Below are positions 27,258 to 37,601 of a stretch of DNA of 64,000 nucleotides, piece after piece. The DNA is from MFD04580-c1 sp963702995 (GTDB taxonomy: Bacteria; Planctomycetota; Phycisphaerae; Tepidisphaerales; Tepidisphaeraceae). Below the pieces are notes generated by a model. That model ran no database searches. It was not told where the DNA came from and worked only from the letters and a program-made list of their open reading frames with translations. Made by a program: the position numbers and the translations under genes. Where the stretch lies: the NCBI GenBank assembly GCA_963702995.1, contig OY969783.1:5580001-5644000 (forward strand). Direction: 5' to 3'. Position 1 is the first letter of the stretch; every line of letters begins with the position of its first letter.

Positions 27258-30200
27258 ATGAACATCCGACCCAAGACCAAGCAGCGTCTGGCGATCCTCG
27301 TCGGCATCGCGCTGGCGATCGCACTTTGCATCGGGCTGCTGGTGAGGCGCTCCAACGCGCTGTTCGCCGCGATGGTCGCCTCGGAGCGCGCGGCGGGGAT
27401 GGAAGCCTATCGCAACGGCGACTTCGCCGCCGCGCTGCCCCACCTGTCGCTCTACCTCAACAAGACGCGCGCATCGAGCAAGCGGCCCGAAAGCGCGGAC
27501 GCGCAGGCGATCTTCGCGTATGGGCGGTCGCGGCAGAACGTCCCCAGCGGGCGGTTTGACCACCTTGTCGAAGCCAAGGAAACCTTCCAGACCTACCTCA
27601 CCCTTCGACCCGGCGACCTCGACGCCCAGCACGCGCTGCTGACGATCTACACACAGCTTGGGTATCACAAGGAAGCTTCCGGCATCGCCGACGATGTCCT
27701 CGCGTCCCATCCAGACGACGTCGAGGCCCTGCGGCGCGGGCCACCAACCTGCTTCGCCAGGCCAGCCCGCCGATGGCGCAGGCGCTGAAGGTCTCAGAGC
27801 ACTTAAACGCCGTTGCGCCGGCGGACGTGAAGGGCCTCCTGCTGACGCTGGAGCTTCGCCTCCAGCTCCATGCCAAGCCCGCCGAGCTGATCGCCTGGGC
27901 CGACCAGCTTCGCCACGCCCATCCCGACGACCCACGGTTCGAGCTGGTGCTGGCGGGCGTGAACCTGCGCCTGGCCCAGTGGTCTCCGTCGCCTGAGGAC
28001 CTGGCCGCGACCGGCGGTGAGCCGCCGAGCGCCGCCGCCCGCGACGCCTGGGCGGCGGAAGGGCGCAAGTGGCTCCAGGTCGCCGCCGGCCGCACGCCAC
28101 CGGACGCTGACTTCGTCCGGAGCTTTGTCAGGACGCTCGACCTTAACGGCATGTTCCCGCAATCCCTGGCCCTGCTCCTCAACGCCGCCACGACAATCCA
28201 CGACCCCGGCCTGCGGCGGATGCTCGTCTCAAGGCTCTGGTACGACGGCTACATCGCCGACGTTATCGAGCAGACGGCGTCGCTCGACCGGGCCAAGCCC
28301 CTGACCGACCCGACGCTGCTCGCCTATCGGGCGGCCGCCCTCTACGAGAGCGGCAAGCGCGGGGGCACCGCCGGTCCCACCACCGGTCCGGCCGCGACAC
28401 AGCCCGCTCCGCCGGGCGCGGTGGCCGAGGCGGACGCCATTGCCGCCGCCCTCCGCGATCGCAAGTCGGATGCCGTCGCACAGGGCTGGGCGCAAGTGCT
28501 GGCGGCCCGTTTCAGCGAGTCGGGCAAGACACCGCGCGAGTTGATCGCCCAGATGCAAGCCGCCCTGGGCGCGGATCCGGAAAACGCGGTGGCGTGGCTG
28601 ATCGAGGGGGACCTCTACGCCGCGCTCGGCGAAACCGATGCCGCGGCCAACGCCTGGGAGGAATCGAGTCGCCGTGCGGCCGAGTGGGGCGTGCCCAACG
28701 CCCGGCTGGCCCGGGCTCGCCTGGCGCAGGGGCGAAGCGGTGACGCGCTGGGCTATGCGTGCGCCGCCTTCTTCCGCTCCCCGCATCTGCATGACGTTCG
28801 GGCAGTCGCGCTGCGCGCCTGGTTCGCGGTGGTCAAAGAAGAGCCCAAAGAAAAAGTCCGCCCCGGTGAATGGGACGACCTTCTGAATCAGGCGCAGGAT
28901 GTTCAGCAACAGTGGCCCGGCGACCCTGAGACCGTCGCCGTCTATACCGAGCTGCTTGTTCACGCCGGCCGCCGCGACGCGGCGATCGCCGCCGCCCGGG
29001 CGGCGCTGACTTCGGAACCGCCGCCTCCGCCCGAGACCGTCGCCGCTTTGGCGGCGATCAACGTGTCGCGGAAGCTCGGCCTGGACGCGGAAGTTGCGCG
29101 GCTCACGAGCAGCGACGCGGCCACGCTGTCACCCGACGTTGCCTTTCGTCGCGCTTTGACGCTCCTCGGCGGCGGCGACGCGGCCGCCGGGCTTTCGTCG
29201 CTCAAAAGCTCGCGCGACCGCGCGAACGGGGCGCCGATCTCCGATGGGCCGCGGCGATCGCCGCGTACCTCGACGTCGCGAACGACCCCGCAGCGCTCAA
29301 GGCATGGGTCGAGCTCGGCAGTTCCAACCCTGATAATCTGGCGATTCAGACGTCGGCGGCGCAGGCCAAGTGCCGGACGCTCGATCGCGCGTTCTGGGCC
29401 AGCACCATCGAGCGGGTGCGCAAGCTCACCGGGGATGAGGGGCACCTTTGGCGCATCGAGCGTTGCCGCTGGCTGCTGGCGGAAGAACTGCCCGCGGGCG
29501 GCAGCGCCGCGGCACGGCGGAAGATCGACCAGGGCCGCTCCGAGGCGATTACGCTCCTCACCGACCTTTCCCGGCAGTCGCCGGATGATGCCGAGGCGCA
29601 TCGGCTGCTCGGCATGGCGCTGGACCGCGATGGGAAGCGGGCCCTGCGCGATCGAAGAGCTCACCTTGTCGGCGACCCTGCGGCCCAACGACCCCCAGTC
29701 GGGCGTTGAGCTGCGCGAGCCCTGCATGCCGCGGGGCGCGACGACGCCGCGCGGTCCCAGCTCGAAAAGCTCGTCGCCTCAAACGATCTGATCCCCGAAG
29801 CGCGCGTCGCCGTCGCTGGCGAACTGGAGGCACAGGGGATGCTCGACCAGGCCATCGCTCTCCTGGCCCCGACCGCCGCGACGGGGCCGGGAACGGCGCT
29901 CGACCCGAGGGTCGTCCCAGGCTCCCAGGCGATGCTGGCCCGGCTCTATAGCCACGCCGGCCGCCAGAGCGAAGCGGCCGCCGCGTACGGTGAATTGCTC
30001 CGCGGCCCGCTGGTCGCGCCTGCCGCGTTGGCCGAGGCGGCGGAGTTTTACGCATCGACCGGCGACGCGGCCGACGCCGAGGCGTGCCTCGCTCGACTCG
30101 GGAGTTCCGGGATGGGCCGCTCTTCCATTGAAGAAATGCTCGGCCGCTTCCGGGAGCGGTACGGGTCTGAGGCGGACGCGGCGGCCCATTTTGTCGCCGC

Positions 30201-31680
30201 CACGGCCGCAGAGCCAAAGAACCCTGCCACCTGGATGAAGCTGGCGGGGTTCCAGCTTCGGCACGGCCATCTGCCCGAAGCCGCCAAGGCGGTTGGAGCG
30301 GGGTTGGCCGCCTCGCCGGGGGACGAGCCGCTGACCGCCATGAATCACGAAATCGGCCTGTTGGCCGGGGCGCCGGCGGCGAACCCATCCCCGGGGCTGA
30401 TCGACGCCCTCTCCCGCGACCCGCTCGACGCGGCCGCGAGCGACATGCTTCAGGTCCTGGTCGCCGACGCGGCCGAGCGCGCCGATCCGGTCCGTCTGGC
30501 CCACCTGCGCGACCTTGCCGAACGCCGCCCGGATTTCCCACCGGCGCAGGAGGCGCTGATCCTGGCGCTCCTCTCGGCCCACCAGTTCGATCGGGCGATC
30601 GAGGCGGCCAATCGCGCCTCGGTGCGGTCGCCGCTGGACGCCGAACCGCTCCGATTGCTGACCGCGGCCTACCTTGCCGCCGACCAGCCGAGCAAGGCCC
30701 AGGAGGCAGCGCGCCGCTGGCGGCTGCACGTCGGCGCCGACACGCTCGGCCCAGACCTCGCCTCGGCCGAGGCGCTCTGCGCCTGCGCAAGCCCGACGCC
30801 GCCGTCGCGCTGCTCTCGCCTCGCCTGTCGATCGTCACCGGTGCCCAGGATGCCCCTTTAGGCGGCGAACGGCTCGCCCTGGTTGGGTTGTACGCCCGGG
30901 CCGCCGCGGCGGCCGGTCACGCGGGCGACGCGGCGAAGATCCTGGAGCCTCGTCTCGCCACCGAGCCCGAAGCCCGCGCAATCTGGGTGGAAATGGCGCC
31001 GAAGCTGGGCACCACGGACGACGCCGAGGCCTGGCTGGCCAAGGTGGCGCCGGCGATGACCAGCGATGCCGAGCGGCTGACGCTCGCCAGTGGCTGGTTC
31101 GAAGTCTGGCGCAACCTGATCGACCCGGCCGCCATTCGGTCGGCCCGCGACATCATCAAGCCGGTCGCGGATCGACCGGACGCCCCGCACGACGCGATCG
31201 CTTTGCTCGCCGAGGTGGCCCAGGAACAGGCGGATTACGACGCGGCCGTGGGTGGCTTCCGGCGCCTGTTGGCCGCCGCGCCGACAGACCCGGACAGCAT
31301 GAACAACGTCGCGTATGCGCTGCTGCTGCGGGGCCGGGCGGGGGACCTGGACGAGGCGGCCCATCTGGCCGAGCAGGCGGTCGCGGCCTCCCCGGACTCT
31401 TCCAACCTCTACGACACGCTCGCCCGCGTCTATGCCAAGGCGGGGAAGCATGACCTGGCCGTCAAGACGTTCAGTTCCGCGATCACGCGCGACGGCCGGA
31501 ACATCGAGCCGATGATCGGCCTCGCCGACGAATACGCCCGCGGCGGCAAGCCGGAAGAGGCCGCTCGGCCCGGCAACTGCTCTCCCAGATCAAAGACGTC
31601 CTCCGGGCGCTCCGCCGCTGTCGTCGCAACTCCGCGAGCAGCTTCGCACCGTCCAGGTGTCGGTCGAAGCGGGAGGGTGA
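27258..31680 (+). CDS. Giant TPR-repeat protein with N-terminal membrane anchor (multiple frameshifts)
   Basis: When frames are joined this is a protein of about 1470 residues. It begins MNIRPKTKQR and one membrane helix (LAILVGIALAIALCIGLLV), so most of it is periplasmic. The rest is helical TPR-type repeats rich in Ala, Leu and Asp (for example AAGMEAYRNGDFAAALPHLSLY, then DNVAYALL-like SMNNVAYALLLRGRAGDLDEAA and DTLARVYAKAGKHDLAVKTF). Frame changes occur near 27735, 29225, 29650, 29712, 30775, 31570 and 31610; all but one are losses of a base. Exosortase loci commonly carry a large TPR protein thought to organise export; this fits by position. Many breaks in one gene also allow a true pseudogene. 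Confidence 0.7.
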
Positions 31681-31725
31681 GGTGGGGGAAAGGCGGAAGG
31701 ATGAAGGCGAATGCTGAATGCTGAA

Positions 31726-31733
31726 TGCTGAAA
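31726..31733 (+). repeat. Target-site duplication, left copy
   Basis: TGCTGAAA immediately left of the insertion sequence; the identical octamer is at 33130-33137. The 8-bp length is normal for IS256-family elements. Confidence 0.85.
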
Positions 31734-31821
31734 GGGAGTGTAACCTTCGATCTGTAAATTAAGTGAGCCACCGTCCGCTTCGATCAAGTGTTTACCGGAC
31801 ATTTGACCAAGGAGACGGACG

Positions 31822-33009
31822 GTGGCTGAGACGAATATCGACGGGATCGTGGATTGTCTGCAAGGGGTTTTCTCTAACAAGGACGGTCTGGCCCAGTTGC
31901 TTAAGACCGTGATCGAGGTGGGGATGGCCCAGGAGGTGGCGGCGCACGTGGGAGCGGGTCGTCACGCTCGGGAGTCTGGTCGTCGGGGTTACCGCAACGG
32001 GACCAAGGCCCGTACGCTGTTGACGCGAGTTGGGGAGTTGGAGTTGTCAGTTCCGCAGGTTCGGGGCTGCGAGCCGTACCACCCGAGCATGTTCGCGCGG
32101 TTCCAGCGGAGCGAGCGTGCGTTGCTGGTGGCGTGTGGCGAGATGTACTTCCAGGGGGTGAGCACGCGGAACGTGCAGAAGGTGCTGCAGGAGATGTGCG
32201 GTCTGGACGTGTCGTCGATGACGGTGAGCCGTGTGGCGATGGAGCTGGACGAGAAGCTGTCGTCGTTTCGTTCGCGGCGGCTGGACTACACGGCCTGGGA
32301 GTACCTGATGATCGACGCGCGGTACGAGAAGGTTCGTGTGGACGGGAAGGTGGTGAGTCAGGCGGCGCTGACGGTGGTGGGTTTCACAGCGTCGGGGCGG
32401 CGTGAAGTATTGGACTGGCGTGTGTGCGACAGCGAGAGCGAGCAGACGTGGGGCGAGGTGTTCCGGTCGCTGAAGGACCGGGGTTTGCGAGGTCTGGAGG
32501 CGGTGGTAAGCGACGCGCACAGCGGGATCCGCGCGGCGATGGCGCGTCATTTCCAGGGGGTTGTGTGGCAGCGTTGCCGGGTGCATTACAAGCGTGAGAT
32601 GGGCCGCAAGGTGTCGTACAAGAAGCTCAAGCAGTTGAACACGGAGCTGGCGGTTGTGTTCGCGGGCGAGAGCAAGAGCGAGTGCCTGCTGCGAGGGGAG
32701 GAGATGGCGTGCCGGTGGGAGAAGCAGTCGCCCGAGGTTGCGGCGATGCTACGGAGCGGGCTGGAGGACTGCCTTGCGGTGGAAGGCTTACCGGAGCATC
32801 ACCGCCATCGGCTGCGGAGCACGAACCTTCTGGAGAACATCATGAAGCAGTTGAAGAAGCGGACGCGTGTGGTTGGCGTGTTCCCGAACAAGGCGAGTTG
32901 CGATCGTCTGATCGGATCATTGCTGCTGGAGTTGCATGAGCAGTGGCAGACGGAGGGCAAGGCGTACTTCAACATGGACCAGAGTGCGAGCAATCCTGCG
33001 GGCGTGTAG
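31822..33009 (+). CDS. IS256-family (mutator-type) transposase
   Basis: DDE transposase of 395 residues, full length for the family. Catalytic candidates are the Asp in YLMIDARYEKVR (about residue 168), the Asp in AVVSDAHSGIR (about 233) and the Glu in STNLLENIMKQLKKRTRVVG (about 340); the last segment is the family hallmark. The N-terminal part (GRRGYRNGTKARTLLTRVGELELSVPQ) is the usual DNA-binding region. The ATG at 31822 leaves 88 bases to the left end of the element. No frameshift, in contrast to several neighbours. Confidence 0.95.
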   Translation: MAETNIDGIVDCLQGVFSNKDGLAQLLKTVIEVGMAQEVAAHVGAGRHARESGRRGYRNGTKARTLLTRVGELELSVPQVRGCEPYHPSMFARFQRSERALLVACGEMYFQGVSTRNVQKVLQEMCGLDVSSMTVSRVAMELDEKLSSFRSRRLDYTAWEYLMIDARYEKVRVDGKVVSQAALTVVGFTASGRREVLDWRVCDSESEQTWGEVFRSLKDRGLRGLEAVVSDAHSGIRAAMARHFQGVVWQRCRVHYKREMGRKVSYKKLKQLNTELAVVFAGESKSECLLRGEEMACRWEKQSPEVAAMLRSGLEDCLAVEGLPEHHRHRLRSTNLLENIMKQLKKRTRVVGVFPNKASCDRLIGSLLLELHEQWQTEGKAYFNMDQSASNPAGV

Positions 33010-33018
33010 CCTGCGGCG

Positions 33019-33079
33019 GCTTGGGCTGGCTGGTCCGGTAACTCGCCTACGGCTCGTCACCGGACCAGCCAGCCCAAGC
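33019..33079. terminator. 21-bp perfect hairpin inside the IS, downstream of the transposase
   Basis: Arms 33019-33039 and 33059-33079 are perfect reverse complements (GCTTGGGCTGGCTGG...), with a 19-base loop. There is no T run. It lies 10 bases past the transposase stop and inside the right end of the element. It could stop transcription through the IS end or block readthrough translation. Confidence 0.6.
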
Positions 33080-33129
33080 GTGGATCGACGGACGATGGTA
33101 GGAATTTACAGAAAAGAAGTTGCACTACT

Positions 33130-33137
33130 TGCTGAAA
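33130..33137 (+). repeat. Target-site duplication, right copy
   Basis: TGCTGAAA, identical to the octamer at 31726-31733 on the other side of the insertion sequence. Confidence 0.85.
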
Positions 33138-33177
33138 CCAGATGAGGAAGCAGGCGGTTGTGGGACGGGAAATCTGT

Positions 33178-33262
33178 CCCTCCGTTCATCCTTCGTCTCA
33201 TCCTTCATCCTTTTTTATTCGCCGTTTATTCATCCTTCATCTTCATCCTTCATCCTTTCCGC
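33178..33262. repeat. TTCATCC heptamer-type simple repeat
   Basis: At least seven copies or near-copies of TTCATCC/TTCGTCTCATCC in about 85 bases, just upstream of the oxygenase gene. The reverse-complement motif GGATGAAGG occurs at about 31700, left of the insertion sequence, and a single copy lies near 27240. Probably slippage-generated spacer DNA. Confidence 0.55.
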
Positions 33263-33286
33263 GGTATAACCGATACGAGAATAACT

Positions 33287-34099
33287 ATGGCTATCGACCT
33301 CATTAATCCGATCGACCGTGACGCGCTTCGCGAGCAGTACCGCACGGCCAAGCCGGTGCCTTGGTTCAAGATTGACAATTTCCTGGCCGCGGACTTCGCG
33401 GAGCAGTGCTATTCGGCCTTTCCGACTTACGACGAGGTTCAGAAGCTGGGGCAGACTTTCACCAACATCAACGAGAAGGGGAAGTTCCAGGTCACCGATC
33501 TGACGAAGTTCCCCGCCCCGCTGAAGACGCTGGCCGACCTTCTGAACGGGCAGGAGTTCCGGGAGCTGATCGAGCACGTCACCGGCATCCCCAGCCTGCT
33601 GGGGGACGAGAAGTTCGTGGGCGGCGGCCTTCACTCGACTGGCGCCCGCGGCCACCTCGACGTCCACCTGGATTTCAACCTGCTGCGCGATCGGCAGCTC
33701 CACCGGCGGCTGAACATCCTGGTCTACCTCAACAAGGGGTGGCAGGAGGACTGGGGCGGCGAGTTTGAGCTGTGGGACGAGGACGTCAAAGTCCGCCACG
33801 CGAAGTTCCTGCCCGTCTTCAACCGCTGCGTGATGTTCGAGACCAACGACATCAGCTACCACGGCGTCAACGCCGTCAAGTGCCCCGACGGCCAGGCCCG
33901 CAAGAGCTTCGCCGCCTACTACTACACCAGGGAAGCCCCCGCCCACTACAAAGGGGAGTTCCACGACACGATCTTCAAGGCGCGCCCGGACGAAAAGCTC
34001 AAGAGCGTGATGATGCCCGTCGAACAGACGAGCAAAGCCGTCTCCAAGTTCTTCCGCGACGGGGCCCGCAAGCTCAAGAAGGCCGTCACCGGCGGCTAA
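33287..34099 (+). CDS. 2-oxoglutarate/Fe(II)-dependent oxygenase
   Basis: A 270-residue enzyme with the double-stranded beta-helix plan of prolyl-hydroxylase-like 2OG oxygenases. The metal site is the HxD of GHLDVHLDFN (about residue 125) and a distal His in ISYHGVNAV (about 190). The 2OG-binding Arg is in GQARKSFAAYYYT. NILVYLNKGWQEDWGGEFELW is the typical conserved strand pair. The last 60 residues are basic and helical. The ATG at 33287 is chosen because the longer frame upstream runs through simple-repeat DNA. Members of this family often hydroxylate proteins or small molecules and occur in polysaccharide clusters; the substrate is unknown. Confidence 0.85.
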   Translation: MAIDLINPIDRDALREQYRTAKPVPWFKIDNFLAADFAEQCYSAFPTYDEVQKLGQTFTNINEKGKFQVTDLTKFPAPLKTLADLLNGQEFRELIEHVTGIPSLLGDEKFVGGGLHSTGARGHLDVHLDFNLLRDRQLHRRLNILVYLNKGWQEDWGGEFELWDEDVKVRHAKFLPVFNRCVMFETNDISYHGVNAVKCPDGQARKSFAAYYYTREAPAHYKGEFHDTIFKARPDEKLKSVMMPVEQTSKAVSKFFRDGARKLKKAVTGG

Positions 34100-34708
34100 G
34101 ACCGTCCCCACGGCTCAATCCGAACCACAACGGGCACGACATCGCGATGTCGTGCCCGTTCCGCGTTCCGGCTGACCGTTCATCTGCTCATCCCATTCGC
34201 ACTTGCGAGCCGATCTCGCATTCCGCGGCGTCTAGGGGTTCGCTTTTCTCGCTGCGAATGCAGAAGTGAACGCCAAGACGCCGAGATGCCAAGAAAAGAC
34301 ACGCCACGCAGAGAGCGGGCGGAACGGTACGCGTGATCGACGCCCACCTTGATGACCATGCTGTTGCGGAACGCTCTGTCTGTCCGAAGGTTCGCCTGGG
34401 GCGCCTCCCTTCTCCCTGTTCGTTTCGCATTTCTGGGCGCTCTTCTCCTGGCGTGCCTGGCGCCCTGGCGTTCATTTCGTCTCTGCCGAAGCCGTACGGG
34501 AGCCCGCGCCCGATCGGTCACGACGGCGTGACGGCCCGCGCCGTGGCCGAGGACAGTGCTGTTACGGGCGGCATTCTCGGACGTCGGGTGTGAATCTGTT
34601 CCGGCCGTGAAGGCTGGGTAAGGCCAGGCTTCGGGGGAGGCCAGAAAAAGTGGGGATTCCAGGCCCCGCAAGAGCAATCCGCCGGAAAATTCGCCCGATT
34701 CGTCGGGT
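34100..34708. other. Intergenic region with hairpin, otherwise empty
   Basis: About 600 bases between the oxygenase and the RTX/PKD protein. Apart from the hairpin at 34131-34158 I see degenerate purine-rich stretches (near 34255-34310) and no protein-like frame or RNA gene. Confidence 0.5.
34131..34158 (+). terminator. Hairpin downstream of the oxygenase gene
   Basis: Perfect palindrome CGGGCACGACAT-CGCG-ATGTCGTGCCCG, 12-bp stem and 4-base loop, followed by TTCCG. It lies about 30 bases past the stop codon. A terminator is the likely role, though the T run is short. Confidence 0.65.
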
Positions 34709-37303
34709 ATGACGTACAACGCACCACGCTCGACGGAAAAGGCCGCACTTGAGGCACTGGAAGACCGCCGCCTCTTCTCCTCCGTGAGCCTGTCTCACGG
34801 GGTGCTCGCCATCACCGGCGGCAGCTCGGGCGCGCTGCATGTGGAGGTTGGGTACAACCCGGCGCACGATACGATTCGCGCCATCGTCAAGGGGCAGCCT
34901 GAGCGGGATTTCCCCCTGGCGTCCGTCCGGTCGATCCAGATCGTCGGCACGCCGCACAACGACTCGGTCCTGATCGACTCCCGCATCCACGCGCCTGCGA
35001 CGATCTCGACCGGGGCCGGCAACGACTGGATCGTCGGCGGTTCGGGGAATGACATCATTGACGCCGGCGCCGGCAACGACGTCGTCTACGGCGGGGCGGG
35101 GAACGACGTCATCCACGGCGGCGCTGGTAACGACCGGATCTACGGCGGCAGCGGGAACGACACCCTCTACGGCGACGCGGGCAAGAACCTGCTCTCCGGC
35201 GGCGCGGGCAACGACACGCTCTACGGCGTCGTCGGCGTTGACCGGATGCAGGGCGGCCCGGGCCACAACCAGATTCGCCCGACGCCGCCGGCGGCCGATG
35301 GGCCGACGGCGCCCACCGTCGGCACCGGCAAGGGGACGACCGGGGGCACCGGAACGGGCTCGACCGGCGGCACGGGCACGGGCACGGGCACGACGAGCGG
35401 CGGCTCGACGAGCGGGTCGGGGACCGGCACCACAAGCGGCGGCTCGACGAGCGGGGCGGGAAGCACCAAGGCGGGCGGCTCATCGAGCGGCGGCTCGTCG
35501 TCGGGCGGCTCGTCGTCGGGCGGCACCAAGGCCGGCGGCACCCAATCGGGCGGCTCGGTCGGCGCGGGGCCCGGGAGCAAGGGGAGCGGGACGCCGACGG
35601 TCGGCTCGGGCAACGGAAACTTTGGCGGCACCGTCGGCGCCGAGCCAGGCCCCAATCCGGCCCCCAGCGCTCGGATTGATGTAATCGGCCAGACGGGGAT
35701 GGCCGGGCACGTGGTACACGTGAACGCCCTCAATTCGAAGATCTTCAACGGCGACGCGGTGGGCGCCCGGTTCGAATGGGATTTCGGGGACCCCAGCGGG
35801 ACGTACAACACTCTCGTCGGCTTCAACGCCGCGCACGTGTACGAGCGGGCGGGGAACTATACGGTGACGCTGACGCTGACGGATGTCTCGGGTAAGACGT
35901 CGGTCGCGACGTCCACGATCACCATCAAGGCCGACGGCCGCCGGCAGATCTATGTTGACGCGAACGGGAACGACTCCAACAACGGCGCCACGCCGGGGAC
36001 GGCGGTTCGCACGTTGGCCCGGGCGGCGAGCCTCCTGGGCGACAATACCGAACTGCTGATCCACCGCGACCAGACGTTCAGCCTGGCCGATACGATCACG
36101 ATCCCGTACAGCAACGTGCTGGTTGACAGTTATGGCGGATCGGCCCTGCCGATCATTCAGAAGGGGCGCGGCAACGGCGTCAATTGCTTCTACACGACCG
36201 CGGCCGCTTCGGACGTGCTGTTTCAGAACCTCGCGTTCGACAGCATCTGGGGCCTCGACAGCGTCTACGGCACCCGCAAGATCCCCGCCAAGGGCTTTAC
36301 CATCGGCGGGACGAACATCGGCGTGGTGGGCTGCACGTTCAACAACGTGACCGATGGGGCCAACTGCGAACTAAGCCCCACCGGCGTCCTGATCCAGGGG
36401 TGCTATTTCAGTCAGAACCTGCGGGCCTACGGCATCTGGGGCGAGGGGACCGACCACGTCTACCTCGGCAACACGCTGACCGACAGCAAGCAGGAGCACC
36501 TGATCCGGGCCGACTATGACGGCAGCAACGGCACGCCGCTCACCCGCGTCCTGATCGCGGACAACAACCTCTCGCGGCTGAACAACGGCAAGGGGTGCCT
36601 GGAGCTGCGCACGGCGTCGTGGTTTTACGTCACCGGGAACACGTTCAAGAACGGGACGCTCCGGGCGGGCCTTCAGGAAGTCCCCAAGTCGGAGTTCCCG
36701 ACCTGGGCCTCCTGGAAGACCGAGTACGGCGTCATCGAGAACAACACGACCGACAACACGATCTGGAACCTTCGGCCGGGGCTGAAGCATCTGGCGATCC
36801 GGAACAACGTGATCCACATGGACGGCGGCCCCGCGCTGCGGCTCCAGGTCTCCAGCCCGGGTTACGACCAAGTGGCGAACCGCCAGACCACCGACGTCCG
36901 CATCGACCACAACACCGCCGTCTGCAACAGCACTGGCGGCGAGTTCCTTGAGGTGCTGGGCCACGCGACGAAGCTTACGTTGACTAACAACGTCTACCTC
37001 GCCCCGAACCTCGCCGAAGGCGGCGGTGGGACCAGCGGCGCGGTCTTCGTCACCGACAGCGATCTGAGCGGCTTCACGCTGATCTCCGGCAACGTCTGGC
37101 CGGCACTGAAGGATTCCGCGAAACAGGCGGGCTTGAACTACGTCGGTCAGTCGATGGGCGACCCGAACGGGTTCATCACCGGTCAGCAGTGGGATAACCT
37201 GCCCCAGGTGAGCGGCGACCTGTTCCAGGACTTCACGGTTTCCGAGGCCTACCGCCTTCGCGTGGGCTCGTCGGTTGTCACTCCGTTGTTGAAGGTCGCC
37301 TGA
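34709..37303 (+). CDS. Exported RTX-repeat/PKD/right-handed beta-helix protein
   Basis: An 864-residue modular surface or secreted protein. The N-terminus has the motif EALEDRRLFSS (residues 15-25), like the LEPR-XLL type leader seen on large exported proteins. Residues 102-173 are eight calcium-binding RTX nonapeptides (GAGNDWIVG, GSGNDIIDA, GAGNDVVYG and so on). A Gly/Ser/Thr-rich linker spans about 190-315. A PKD-type Ig fold follows at about 324-407 (FEWDFGDPSGTYN, HVYERAGNYTVTLTLTD). From about 411 to the end is a right-handed beta-helix (IYVDANGNDSNNGATPGTAVRT..., NNTTDNTIWN, IRNNVIHM), as in polysaccharide-binding or lyase proteins. No PEP-CTERM tail is seen. Possibly an extracellular glycan-binding protein. 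Confidence 0.85.
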   Translation: MTYNAPRSTEKAALEALEDRRLFSSVSLSHGVLAITGGSSGALHVEVGYNPAHDTIRAIVKGQPERDFPLASVRSIQIVGTPHNDSVLIDSRIHAPATISTGAGNDWIVGGSGNDIIDAGAGNDVVYGGAGNDVIHGGAGNDRIYGGSGNDTLYGDAGKNLLSGGAGNDTLYGVVGVDRMQGGPGHNQIRPTPPAADGPTAPTVGTGKGTTGGTGTGSTGGTGTGTGTTSGGSTSGSGTGTTSGGSTSGAGSTKAGGSSSGGSSSGGSSSGGTKAGGTQSGGSVGAGPGSKGSGTPTVGSGNGNFGGTVGAEPGPNPAPSARIDVIGQTGMAGHVVHVNALNSKIFNGDAVGARFEWDFGDPSGTYNTLVGFNAAHVYERAGNYTVTLTLTDVSGKTSVATSTITIKADGRRQIYVDANGNDSNNGATPGTAVRTLARAASLLGDNTELLIHRDQTFSLADTITIPYSNVLVDSYGGSALPIIQKGRGNGVNCFYTTAAASDVLFQNLAFDSIWGLDSVYGTRKIPAKGFTIGGTNIGVVGCTFNNVTDGANCELSPTGVLIQGCYFSQNLRAYGIWGEGTDHVYLGNTLTDSKQEHLIRADYDGSNGTPLTRVLIADNNLSRLNNGKGCLELRTASWFYVTGNTFKNGTLRAGLQEVPKSEFPTWASWKTEYGVIENNTTDNTIWNLRPGLKHLAIRNNVIHMDGGPALRLQVSSPGYDQVANRQTTDVRIDHNTAVCNSTGGEFLEVLGHATKLTLTNNVYLAPNLAEGGGGTSGAVFVTDSDLSGFTLISGNVWPALKDSAKQAGLNYVGQSMGDPNGFITGQQWDNLPQVSGDLFQDFTVSEAYRLRVGSSVVTPLLKVA

Positions 37304-37601
37304 TGCGTTGACGGGGGGGCCGAGGTCGTCGTCCGATAAAGGGGCGAAACGGTACTGCAGACGTTGCGTTCGTGGCTTGGTGTTTGCCAAATAGGGGTTG
37401 ATCGCGCACGATGCGGGAGAGAGGCGGCCGAAGGAGTCGGCCGCCGGGTTTGTTCCGCTCAACGGGCCCATGCGGGCCTGTTCCCAGACGCGACTGCCTT
37501 CCGGCCGCTCCGGTGGCCGGCATCGGGCAAGTATCAACCGCAAACACACACGCCGCGACCGCGCGCCCATGAGGCGCTGTCATGGCGATACGGACGAACG
37601 C

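Larger units (their letters stand above)
31734..33129 (+). mobile_element. Complete IS256-family insertion sequence (1396 bp)
   Basis: Flanked by an 8-bp direct repeat TGCTGAAA. The ends are imperfect inverted repeats: left GGGAGTGTAACCTTCGATCT, right (reverse-complemented) AGTAGTGCAACTTCTTTTCT, both followed by GTAAATT. It holds a full-length transposase and a large hairpin behind it. It lies about 50 bases beyond the end of the TPR gene and interrupts no recognised gene. Transposase, ends and target duplication are all intact, suggesting a recent or still active insertion. Confidence 0.92.

Noticed and set aside
29558..30838. 426-codon minus-strand frame
   Set aside because: It is antisense to the TPR protein, Arg/Pro/Gly-rich and without motif.
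33178..33262. TTCATCC repeats considered as a CRISPR array
   Set aside because: The units are heptamers without regular spacers, and no cas genes are present.
34709..37303. Calling the RTX protein a hemolysin or toxin
   Set aside because: RTX nonapeptides only show calcium-binding repeats. No pore-forming or type I secretion signal features were seen, and PKD and beta-helix domains point to glycan binding.
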